Assembly: GCA_019247235.1 (NCBI GenBank)
Contig: JAFAPG010000445.1
Location: 1 to 5,475, forward strand
Length of the DNA stretch: 5,475 bases
From: Acidobacteriota bacterium
Lineage (GTDB): Bacteria > Acidobacteriota > Terriglobia > Terriglobales > Acidobacteriaceae
Direction: 5' to 3'
Below the pieces are notes generated by a model that had not been told where the DNA came from, made no database searches, and saw only the letters and a program-made list of their open reading frames with translations. Shown here in pieces: positions 1 to 5,260 of this stretch. Made by a program: the position numbers and the translations under genes. Every line of letters begins with the position of its first letter. The first letter of the stretch is position 1.

Positions 1-290
1 ACCAAGCGGTACCGACTTAGACGATTGTCAATTCGGATGGTCCTATAAAAAGGAATGTCAAGAGGAATAGTTCTCCCTCGGGCACGAAGCCGACATTTTT
101 TTGTCTTGGCATTCGAGCCCTGGTAAGTGTCCGAGCAGACACTTGAGATCCGTGAGCGTTGGTTCTAGTTCCCGGCTTCTCTTCATCGCAACGGAAGTTA
201 CCTGACTCTGTTGCTTTCCAGTGATGCGTCTTCATGTCTCCGTTGTTGTAACGGCGCCATTCGGCTTCTCAAAACTGACAAGCAGTCATT
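1..290. other. Intergenic region without recognisable gene
   Basis: I find no protein that I recognise in any frame. The longest open frame is a 72-codon minus-strand stretch (17-235) of low complexity in charged residues, with no family motif, and it is probably not a gene. The region contains a perfect 7-bp stem with a 6-base loop at 125-144 (AAGTGTC and GACACTT). A shorter 5-bp stem lies at 240-254 (CCGTT and AACGG). Neither stem is followed by a T run, so I do not call a terminator. Part of this stretch may be host DNA beyond the end of the IS110 element, whose exact end I could not place. Confidence 0.5.
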
Positions 291-311
291 GTTATCCACT
301 TAAGTGGTAAC
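291..311. repeat. Near-perfect palindrome CCACTTAAGTGG with extended arms
   Basis: The 12-bp perfect palindrome CCACTTAAGTGG (296-307) is flanked by GTTA on the left and TAAC on the right, so symmetry continues for four more pairs with a single extra T at 295. It lies about 200 bp downstream of the IS110 transposase stop. It could be a protein-binding dyad, a hairpin near the IS110 end, or an unrelated host site. The function is unknown. Confidence 0.5.
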
Positions 312-508
312 GCATGGTCCTATCTGAGACTTGTGGCCTACAGCTTTCTGCGGTTATCCGAGGAGGCATAGGGTTGCGGCGCAGACTCCAGTGCGCGAAG
401 GCACACCTGGCCTACCATCCGAATGGATACTCACCCTCGAACCGAGCGTCTCAAGAACCCGATTGGCCAACACTATGGATTGATCCGAAGTGGGGAACCA
501 GAGACCGC
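312..508 (-). other. Non-coding region downstream of the IS110 transposase (probable element end)
   Basis: This stretch follows the stop codon of the minus-strand IS110 transposase (TGA at 511-509). It has no convincing gene; the two short plus-strand open frames here resemble nothing known. Small stems are visible, such as GTGC(391-394)/GCAC(401-404). IS110-family elements keep non-coding sequence at one or both ends, and some of them encode a bridge RNA there. This is therefore a plausible place for the element's 3' end. No terminal repeat pairing with the other side was found, so the boundary is not defined. Confidence 0.3.
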
Positions 509-1225
509 TCAAGCTGCTTGTTGTTTTAAATGTTTGGCGTCGAAACTGACTCCTTTCTTCCAGAGGATCAGCGTGATTGCAGCTATCTTCCTGGCCACGG
601 TGAGACGAGCCATCGTTGGTTTCATTCCCTTGGCGCGTAAGGCCTCGTAGAAATCATGGAATGGTCCAGGACAACTACTGGCTCTTGTGGCCGCACCCTT
701 GAAAATATTCTTGAGATCGTGATTGTGGTTTTCATTGAGCCCACGGAGTTGTTGCGCTTTCCTGGAACGCCGCAACTGTCCTTCGACATAGCGGTATTGC
801 CCGCTGTCGTGCGTCTTGAGCCCAAGGCCGCTGTAGGTCCAGATTTGCCGCTTAGTCCGAAAACGGTGTGGCGTTTGGATTAGGGCCACCAACTGTGCAG
901 CGCGAATCGGCCCGATGGAAGGAATTTGGCACAGCAATTTCGTCGCGGCGTGTTTTCGGCTCTCGGCCAGTAGATCTCGCCGCGCTTGTTGGCGCAAGGT
1001 TTGCAGAGCATCGAGCTGCTGGTAGAAAAACTCGGCTCGGCGGCGCACGCCGGCTTCTCGGATCTTGTCCAGCCATTCCGCGCGATGGCGCGGGTCATAC
1101 ACGTGCTGACCTTCGCAGGGAATCGCCCAGCTTCGGTATAACGCTTTGAGCCGATTCATCTCATGCGTGACATAAATCCCCATCTGGCGTTTTCGGTGAG
1201 CTTTTTGACCAGCCTGAAGGAGCAC
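509..1225 (-). pseudogene. IS110-family transposase, C-terminal half (Transposase_20 domain)
   Basis: This is the C-terminal part of an IS110-type DEDD transposase (recombinase). In this family the C-terminal domain supplies the nucleophilic serine that acts together with the N-terminal RuvC-like domain. The open frame is 238 residues, but only the part from NRLKALYRSW onward (215 residues, 509 to about 1157) is transposase. The first 23 residues, from a GTG at 1225, are encoded by the left end of the inserted element and have no ribosome binding site. Visible motifs are the IPSIGPIRAAQL helix-hairpin-helix-like segment (about 101-112) and TYSGLGL, whose Ser132 corresponds to the expected catalytic serine (Ser249 in the rejoined protein). 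The last residues are KHLKQQAA. The domain is undamaged apart from the separation from its N-terminal half, so it should be inactive on its own but restorable by excision. Confidence 0.9.
1156..1178 (+). other. attL: left attachment junction with inverted arm
   Basis: The IS110 sequence ends at TCAT (1156-1159), which is followed by CTCA and the 15-bp arm TGCGTGACATAAATC (1164-1178). The arm is the reverse complement, with one mismatch, of the arm at the other end of the element. The two 15-bp arms would sit symmetrically around a 10-bp centre in a circular form, with AT (1158-1159) at the exact middle. IS110-derived sequence left of 1156 supplies the other half of attL. Confidence 0.82.
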
Positions 1226-1438
1226 CCGCTATACGCAAGATCGTGGAAGCAATGGCGGTTAGCCAGGGCGGAGGAAGAAACAAATGGTGTCAATAAATAA
1301 ATGCACACATGTCAACTATTATGTGCACTGTTGGAGTCAGGAAAGTTAGTGATTCTCGCATTTACTGACTTAGATTACGACTCGTTTGACGTCACAATTG
1401 ACCGCTGCGCTAGTTGCGCTCATCTGTGCAATAATAGC
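1179..1438. other. Left end of the inserted element, non-coding in the integrated state
   Basis: This is about 260 bases between the left arm and the operon promoter, with no gene that can be supported in the integrated form. The plus-strand frame continuous with the recombinase across the joined ends stays open from 1160 to a TAA at 1298-1300. It could therefore code only in the circular element. Further right are TGCACA (1302-1307) with TGTGCA (1322-1327) as an inverted pair, and the palindrome TGACGTCA (1387-1394). These are possible binding sites for the recombinase or the helix-turn-helix protein. The open frame can be extended upstream of the chosen start of the first gene (to 1301), but that part is cysteine-rich and unlike the family. 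Confidence 0.5.
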
Positions 1439-1467
1439 TTGACACAGTGTGTTCGAAGTGTTATAGG
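1439..1467 (+). promoter_or_regulatory. Sigma-70-type promoter of the three-gene operon
   Basis: A perfect -35 box TTGACA (1439-1444) is followed, after exactly 17 bp, by TATAGG (1462-1467), which matches 4 of 6 positions of the -10 consensus. Transcription would begin near 1474, immediately before the ATG at 1475. A short dyad ACACAGTGTGT (1442-1452) overlaps the -35 box and could be an operator, for instance for autoregulation by the first gene product. The operator role is inference only. Confidence 0.6.
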
Positions 1468-1474
1468 CTTTTCT

Positions 1475-1981
1475 ATGACCACTCCGGCCAAACGAGAGGC
1501 CCTGCGGGCTTCCGGGACCCTGAACCCGCATCCCGAAGCCGTGCGCTCGGCAGTGTTCCAGATGGACTTCTTCGATCCCTACGACTTCGCGCAGGTCAAA
1601 TACGAGATGTTACGCGCCCACTCAGTCGATGAAGACCCGGTGGCCGAGGTGTGCCGCCAATTCGGCCTTAGCCGAGAAAGCTTCTATCAGATTCAGCAGG
1701 CTTTTCAGAAGCTAGGATTCAGTTCTTTCCTGTCGCGCAAGCGAGGCCGCCAGGGCCCGGTCAAACTGAAAGGCGAGCTCTTAGAGTTCGCTCTCGCGCA
1801 GAAAAAAGAGAATCCAACGATCGACCCGGGGCACTTGGCCGCTTTGATCCAGGAGCGCTATGGCATCGCGATTCATCGGACGACCGTGCTGCGGGGACTG
1901 AAAAAAAAACTTCACTCGCCGCGGAAAGAGCCGGCGAGACGCATTCGTCGCGGGCGACGACCCCGTGCAGGGGATTTATGA
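1475..1981 (+). CDS. Helix-turn-helix DNA-binding protein of the recombinase element
   Basis: This 168-residue protein resembles the DNA-binding part of IS630-like transposases and the helix-turn-helix proteins that accompany serine recombinases in related trios. It has no catalytic domain. Residues 28-47 hold the family-like stretch around FFDPYDFAQVKYEMLR. A first helix-turn-helix spans about 54-80 (VAEVCRQFGLSRESFYQIQQ), a G-R-x-G linker lies near 88-95, and a second winged-helix-like unit spans about 112-145 (HLAALIQERYGIAIHRTTVL). The tail, about 146-168, is rich in arginine and proline. The ATG at 1475 is preferred over the in-frame ATG at 1301. The upstream 58 codons are unlike the family, and the promoter points at 1475. 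No Shine-Dalgarno is seen, consistent with a leaderless start. The stop overlaps the second gene. It probably binds the element ends or the operon promoter, acting as regulator or recombination helper. A run of nine A (1901-1909) lies in the coding sequence. Confidence 0.82.
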   Translation: MTTPAKREALRASGTLNPHPEAVRSAVFQMDFFDPYDFAQVKYEMLRAHSVDEDPVAEVCRQFGLSRESFYQIQQAFQKLGFSSFLSRKRGRQGPVKLKGELLEFALAQKKENPTIDPGHLAALIQERYGIAIHRTTVLRGLKKKLHSPRKEPARRIRRGRRPRAGDL

Positions 1982-2339
1982 AAATGTGCGTTGCGAGGCA
2001 CTCGAGCACTCGGAGCCAGCTTCCTGGGCCCTGGAGCGCGTTCGCCGATATGGAGTGGCCAGCTTGCTCCCCGGCAGGCAACCGGATTTTCGCTTCATCC
2101 TTTGCGCACAGAGTGTTCCTCGTCCGGCCTGGAGCGGCACAAAAGACTTTTATCGCGAGAAACTTCGTGAAATTTATGAATTCCTCACCCGGGAGGTGAT
2201 GGAAGATGCGAGTTGCCATTTATGCCCGCGTTTCCAGCGAGAGGCAGGAGAAGGAGCATACGATCGGTTCGCAGTTAGAAGCCTTGCGGAACTACGCGGC
2301 CCAGAATGGGATGGAGATCGTCCAGGAGTTCACCGATGA
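1965..2339 (+). CDS. Small overlapping ORF between HTH protein and recombinase
   Basis: This is a hypothetical protein of up to 124 residues with a GTG start inside the last codons of the helix-turn-helix gene. Its beginning (IYENVRCEALE, then RRYGVASLLPG) resembles the small second protein that I recall between the other two genes in related trios. That resemblance is the reason for preferring this frame. No catalytic or membrane motif is visible. The frame does not stop before the recombinase but runs 134 bases into it. The last 45 or so residues are thus an out-of-frame reading of recombinase sequence, suggesting that an original stop was lost by a small indel. An alternative is the ATG at 1978 in another frame. 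It forms an ATGA overlap with the upstream stop and ends at 2199, just before the recombinase ATG, giving 73 residues with no resemblance I recognise. The function is unknown. Confidence 0.5.
   Translation: MQGIYENVRCEALEHSEPASWALERVRRYGVASLLPGRQPDFRFILCAQSVPRPAWSGTKDFYREKLREIYEFLTREVMEDASCHLCPRFQREAGEGAYDRFAVRSLAELRGPEWDGDRPGVHR
2191..2200 (+). promoter_or_regulatory. Strong ribosome binding site of the recombinase
   Basis: GGGAGGTGAT is an almost ideal complement to the 16S rRNA 3' end. The GGAGG core ends 9 bases before the ATG at 2206. It fixes that start codon and implies efficient translation even though upstream reading frames overlap the site. Confidence 0.8.
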
Positions 2340-3870
2340 GGGCTACAGCGGGGCCCGGCTGGATCGTCCCGCCCTGGATCGGATGCGCGACTTGGCGGAG
2401 CGCAGAGGATTCGACGTGCTGCTGACCCATTGTGCCGATCGACTGGCGCGGAAGTTTGTGCTGCAGGCCCTAATTCTGGAGGAGATGGAACGATTCGGAG
2501 TGAAGACCATTTTCCTGGAGGGCGGTGCGGCGGACGATCCGCTCTCGAAGCTTACGCACCAAATCACCGGAGCCGTAGCTGAGTTCGAACGGGCGAAGAT
2601 TGTCGAAAGGAATCGGCGCGGCAAGCTCTATCGAGCTCGGTGTGGTGAGGTGATTAACTGGAGAGCCCCTTTCGGTTATGTGCGTATTCCCCGTCGTGAC
2701 GGTGTGGCGCCACATGTGGAGATCGATGAGACTAAAGCGGTGGTGGTTCGCAGAATCTTTAATCTCTATGCGAAGCAAGGCTGGACGGTTCGTCAGATCG
2801 CAAAGCAACTCACACTGGAGGGAACTCTGGCGCCAGGTGGTGGTCGGGAATGGAATTTCTATACCGTGGATCGAATTCTTCATAATGAGGCCTATGTTGG
2901 CACGTTGTATTACAACCGCCACAACTGTGCAGCGATGGAAGGGACGCATGGTCAAAAGAGGCCCTCTAGCCAACGCATTCTTCGGCCCAGAGAGGAGTGG
3001 ATCCCGATTTCGATTCCTCCCATCATCGACTTGGAGACCTTTCATCAAGCCGGGATCCGGGTCAAAGATAATCAGAGATTCTCTCCGCGGAATCTGCAGG
3101 AGGATGCTTATCTTCTACGACGGCTGGTCCGCTGTGGACACTGCGGGTTAAGTTGCCGTGTCAGCAGTAATACGGCAAATCCCAATTGCAACCATTATTA
3201 TGTCTGTCCGGGAACGAAGAACCCCTTCCTGATCGAGAAGCGATGCTCACAGAGATGCATCGGTGCCGATGCTTTGGACGAACTGGTTTGGAAAGAAGTG
3301 AGCACCAGGCTGCAAGATCCAGACTTAGTGTTAGAAGCGTATCGGGAGTGCAGGATTCACCGGAAGGATGGAGAAGAGGCTGGCCTGAGCGAACAAGGGC
3401 AAAAGCTGGCGACGCAGATCAAGTTGGCGAACACGGAGATGGCGCGGCTTCTGGATGCCTACCAGGCCGGCGCCATTGAACTCCCGGAGTTGCAGAAGCG
3501 CCGACGGCTGGTGGACGCAAAGCTCGACACGCTCCGTCGAGAGAAGGAGCTTGTGGAAAAGATGGCTCGCGAGCAAAAGCAAGAAGGCGATATCCAGCGT
3601 GACCTCGAGGAGTTTCGAGCTTTGGTGTCGGATCGTGCTCAACACTCTTCCTTTGAGGACAAACAGAAGCTCATGCGCATGGTCCTGGACAAGGTTGTGG
3701 TCAAGGACTGGCGAGTTGATGTGCACTACAACATTACGCTTTCCCGACCTGCCGCCTCGAGGGAAGAAAAAGTGTCAACCAATTTCGATTTGTGTCACGC
3801 ACGTCATAACGCGGGTGAGATCTTTGCTGACCGTCAGATAACTGCGGGACAGCTCCTTCAACGTTCGTAG
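2206..3870 (+). CDS. Large serine recombinase (integrase/excisionase of the element)
   Basis: This is a 554-residue site-specific serine recombinase that should cut and rejoin the attachment sites at 1156-1178 and 3787-3807. The N-terminal resolvase domain (about 1-145) has YARVSS with nucleophile Ser10 and Arg8, and DRLAR at 78-82 with the conserved arginines. It is followed by a recombinase domain (about 150-260, starting at the APFGYVR region) and a zinc-ribbon with C310-x2-C313 and further cysteines at 317, 334, 347 and 351. A charged helical, probably coiled-coil, segment covers about 395-470 and is followed by a small C-terminal beta-like part (VVVKDWRVDVHYNITL). This is the usual layout and length of large serine recombinases with a coiled-coil inserted in the zinc domain. 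All catalytic motifs are intact and there is no frameshift. Codons after 534 are IS110 sequence read antisense, so the last 20 residues come from the target. In the circular form the frame would instead continue 46 codons to 1300. Confidence 0.95.
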   Translation: MRVAIYARVSSERQEKEHTIGSQLEALRNYAAQNGMEIVQEFTDEGYSGARLDRPALDRMRDLAERRGFDVLLTHCADRLARKFVLQALILEEMERFGVKTIFLEGGAADDPLSKLTHQITGAVAEFERAKIVERNRRGKLYRARCGEVINWRAPFGYVRIPRRDGVAPHVEIDETKAVVVRRIFNLYAKQGWTVRQIAKQLTLEGTLAPGGGREWNFYTVDRILHNEAYVGTLYYNRHNCAAMEGTHGQKRPSSQRILRPREEWIPISIPPIIDLETFHQAGIRVKDNQRFSPRNLQEDAYLLRRLVRCGHCGLSCRVSSNTANPNCNHYYVCPGTKNPFLIEKRCSQRCIGADALDELVWKEVSTRLQDPDLVLEAYRECRIHRKDGEEAGLSEQGQKLATQIKLANTEMARLLDAYQAGAIELPELQKRRRLVDAKLDTLRREKELVEKMAREQKQEGDIQRDLEEFRALVSDRAQHSSFEDKQKLMRMVLDKVVVKDWRVDVHYNITLSRPAASREEKVSTNFDLCHARHNAGEIFADRQITAGQLLQRS

Positions 3871-4224
3871 ACCGTTCTCTCCATGGTAGACCGAACGCAG
3901 ATATCCGCCGCGCAGTAGATCGGCTAGCTTGCGCGCGTCAATCTTGTCGCTCTTGTTGCCTTCATTCAGCAGGGCATTTTTCCGTGGATCGCATACGACT
4001 AGCTTCGTGACGTGTGGCTTCAGTAGGTCGTACAACCAAGCCGCCCAGGTTCCTTCTTCAAACGTCACATGCAAGGCACCGCGTAGCCCTTGTATAAACT
4101 GCAGCAGGGTGATCGCCTTCGTTTCGATGAGAGATTCCATCACCAGTTTTCCATCGCCGTTCATCATCGCAATCGAGGTCACTTCTTTGTGAACATCCAT
4201 GCCGATATACTTTGTACTGTCCAT
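3775..4224 (-). pseudogene. IS110-family transposase, N-terminal half (DEDD RuvC-like domain)
   Basis: This is the N-terminal part of the same IS110-type transposase. The RuvC-like domain carries Asp10 in YIGMDVHKE, a glutamate in TFEEGTW (Glu56 or Glu57), and Asp93 and Asp96 in NKSDKIDARKLADLL, which together form the DEDD signature. The true sequence ends at TRVM (residue 140). The following nine residues to the TGA at 3777 come from the inserted element. Joined to NRLKALY of the other half it gives 355 residues, a normal length for the family. The start is the ATG at 4224, preceded by a clear Shine-Dalgarno. The fragment is convergent with, and overlaps by about 96 bases, the 3' end of the recombinase gene. 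Without the C-terminal serine domain it should not transpose. Confidence 0.9.
3787..3807 (+). other. attR: right attachment junction with inverted arm
   Basis: The arm GATTTGTGTCACGCA (3787-3801) is followed by CG and the core TCAT (3804-3807), after which IS110 sequence (AACGCGGG) resumes. The arm is inside the recombinase coding sequence. GTGTCA occurs here (3792-3797) and again 20 bp inward (3772-3777), a two-helical-turn spacing that might be an accessory contact, although six bases alone is weak evidence. The AT at 3806-3807 is the predicted crossover dinucleotide. Confidence 0.82.
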
Positions 4225-4232
4225 TTAGGGTG

Positions 4233-4239
4233 CTCCTTT
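4233..4239 (-). promoter_or_regulatory. Ribosome binding site of the IS110 transposase
   Basis: Read on the minus strand this is AAAGGAG, eight bases before the ATG at 4224. It decides the start of the transposase N-terminal half and agrees with the conserved IGMDVHK motif beginning only seven residues in. Confidence 0.8.
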
Positions 4240-4363
4240 CGGGAGGGGATGAGGTCAGCGCTCAAAACCTACCTGAAAGGGCGCCCTTTTTATAATGCGT
4301 TGCGGGGTTCACGGAGAATGGTCAAACAAAAAACTTTCGTGGTTGCGGGGGCCTGCGTTTGAC
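4240..4363 (-). ncRNA. Candidate IS110 bridge-RNA region (structured leader)
   Basis: IS110-group elements such as IS621 encode a bridge RNA in the non-coding end just upstream of the transposase, on the same strand. The DNA here is the right place and length. It contains a perfect 7-bp inverted pair GTCAAAC (4321-4327) and GTTTGAC (4357-4363), which could close a larger stem-loop. The 14-bp palindrome AAAGGGCGCCCTTT (4276-4289) is also present. I could not identify guide loops matching the element's own junction, because the outer ends are unknown. This is a positional inference with structural hints, not a recognised RNA family match. Confidence 0.22.
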
Positions 4364-4372
4364 AACTTCATT

Positions 4373-4404
4373 TGGCTCCATTTGATCGTTTAATCTGGCC
4401 CCAT
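4373..4404 (+). repeat. Two copies of TGGCYCCAT, possible IS end remnant
   Basis: TGGCTCCAT (4373-4381) and TGGCCCCAT (4396-4404) are direct repeats differing at one of nine bases, 23 bp apart start to start, with ATTTGATCGTTTAAT between them. Paired repeats of this style occur in the ends of some IS21-like elements, so this may be a relic end. No transposase goes with it, and the match is from memory only. Confidence 0.25.
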
Positions 4405-4418
4405 CTCCCCCCAGGTAT

Positions 4419-5036
4419 TCATAACCAATATGTCTCTGACCTCTCGGCTTGCGCGCAACACCTGCGGCGCCCGTAGGGCGCCGCGTTTAGGGGTGGAGCG
4501 CAACTTGAGAGGTCGGCGGTCACAGGACGGCCCTCCTGCTCGAAAACGGCATAGTTTGGTCCGAGTCCCTCGGTTTTGAAAAAAAACTTGCGCCAGAATG
4601 CCCCAGGAGTGACGTCTAGCAACTTTGTCGACCTTCCAGCATGTCCCCTTTTTGATGTCTGTTCAGCCGGAGTCAAATGCTTTTTAACAAACGCCTGGAA
4701 CAGAAGCCCCGCAGTTCCAAGGAATGCGATCCTTGCAATCTCAGCAAATGAGCGGGCCGCCTTGTCATCGAGGATGACCATGAGTTTGCGAGAGCTGGCC
4801 AGGGCAATTGATTCGGCCTCCTCGGCGCTGAGACCGCCCTTGGAAATGATGCTTTGCGCCATGCTTCTTTCCTTCGACGAGAGTCGCGCGACTTGAAGCC
4901 AACCATCATCTAGTGCCTTTTCAATGTACTCCACGCCCGGAGCAAGAGTTCTTTTGCCAGCATCCGTTACTGCTTTCACTTGGGGCCCGATCAAAGCCCC
5001 GTGATGCACGGAGCGGAGCAGATCAAGCCTCCGCAT
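4419..5036 (-). pseudogene. VapC-like PIN-domain toxin (DUF3368 type), N terminus missing
   Basis: From the ATG at 5036 (MRRLDLLRS) the frame gives 205 residues; the first 125 or so match the DUF3368/PIN pattern of ribonuclease toxins. Visible are the ALDDGWLQVARL segment, LSAEEAESIALA with the conserved acidic residue, and VILDDKAARSFAE with the second acidic site, followed by LGTAGLLFQAFVKK. The family normally begins with a beta strand carrying a first catalytic aspartate (S-D-x-S-P-L-I). Here that strand is absent and the upstream DNA is A/T-rich junk followed by an IS fragment, so the nuclease site is incomplete. The C-terminal 80 residues look unlike the family and cross a strong hairpin (4464-4484), so they are probably read-through. 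The frame is open further upstream to 5183, but that part is unrelated. No antitoxin gene is seen nearby. Probably dead. Confidence 0.62.
4464..4484. repeat. GC-rich 9-bp stem hairpin with 3-base loop
   Basis: GCGGCGCCC, then GTA, then GGGCGCCGC form a perfect inverted repeat. No T run follows on either strand, so it is not a standard intrinsic terminator. It lies in the atypical tail of the toxin pseudogene, close to another palindrome, TTGCGCGCAA (4449-4458). It may be a small dispersed palindromic repeat or part of an old element end. Confidence 0.6.
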
Positions 5037-5111
5037 TTTTGGACAAAAGAAAAAAAATGTTTTCAATTGCGGTTCGACCGCGTTGTAAGTGGGGGGAGAA
5101 GGTCGATCCCG

Positions 5112-5260
5112 CAGCATTGGGTACGCTCGGTGAAAGAGGAATGCCTGTCGCGGTTTATCTTTTTCGGAGAGCATTCGTTGCACCGCTGTGCAATGAAAAC
5201 AACGACTCGGTGACTTACTGCGATACTACGAGCCCCAGCAGCATGAATACTGGCTCGAAT
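5112..5260 (+). pseudogene. Degenerate integrase fragment of an IS3/IS481-like transposase
   Basis: One frame from 5118 reads WVRSVKEECLSRFIFFGEHS, which is the stretch around the third acidic residue (the first E of KEEC) of DDE integrases in IS3/IS481-like elements. In such proteins it is preceded by an N-A-x-A-E-R motif, absent here. It is followed by a helix ending in an H-Y-H-x-E-R-N-H-Q-G-type motif. After a TGA at 5211-5213 the continuation is recognisable in another frame as LLRYYEPQQHEYWLE (from 5215), a decayed version of that motif. The fragment therefore has at least one frameshift and has lost everything upstream. Its left edge lies close to the broken N terminus of the PIN pseudogene. 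Confidence 0.6.

Larger units (their letters stand above)
1156..3807 (+). mobile_element. Three-gene serine-recombinase element inserted in IS110 transposase
   Basis: This is an insertion of 2648 bp (counting one core copy) bounded by TCAT at 1156-1159 and 3804-3807. Its inner ends carry inverted arms TGCGTGACATAAATC (1164-1178) and GATTTGTGTCACGCA (3787-3801), matching at 14 of 15 positions. It encodes, in order, a helix-turn-helix protein, a small overlapping ORF and a large serine recombinase, all on the plus strand. The transposase frame on either side rejoins exactly (codons for V-M then N-R) when one TCAT is kept. Large serine recombinases exchange strands at a central dinucleotide without target loss, which fits these junctions. 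No cargo gene is present, so the element seems to encode only its own mobility. The gene trio resembles recombinase-linked trios I have seen in environmental bacteria, but no element name is claimed. Confidence 0.88.
509..4239 (-). mobile_element. IS110-family element, interrupted (minimum extent)
   Basis: The IS110 element is visible as two co-oriented transposase halves plus the ribosome binding site before the first half. It is interrupted between 1156 and 3807 by a serine-recombinase element. Outer ends are uncertain because IS110 elements lack conspicuous long terminal inverted repeats, so the coordinates cover only the part supported by coding sequence. Upstream (4240 to about 4400) and downstream (about 300-508) non-coding DNA probably also belongs to it. 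Without the insert the coding part is a continuous 355-codon frame. The element was therefore apparently intact when the insertion took place. Confidence 0.75.

Noticed and set aside
37..323. 10-bp direct repeat ATGGTCCTAT at 37-46 and 314-323
   Set aside because: More than ten 10-bp matches are expected by chance in a window of this size, and IS110 elements do not make target duplications of this length.
1301..1474. Longer start (ATG 1301) for the HTH protein
   Set aside because: The extra 58 residues are cysteine-rich and unlike the family, while a good promoter lies immediately before ATG 1475.
890..2934. 12-base repeat AACTGTGCAGCG near 890 and near 2922
   Set aside because: It lies inside two unrelated coding regions, and about one such match is expected by chance.
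509..4224. Interpretation of the split IS110 as two separate IS110 copies
   Set aside because: The halves are complementary without overlap or gap, and share TCAT at their broken edges in the same codon phase, so a single interrupted gene is the simpler reading.
4276..4291. AAAGGGCGCCCTTT followed by TT as an intrinsic terminator
   Set aside because: Only a 5-bp stem with a 4-base loop can form, the T run is short and partly within the stem, and no plus-strand gene ends just before it.
44..4294. Inverted pair TATAAAAAGG (44-53) and CCTTTTTATA (4285-4294) as possible IS110 ends
   Set aside because: The match is short and AT-rich and does not extend on either side, so it is compatible with chance.
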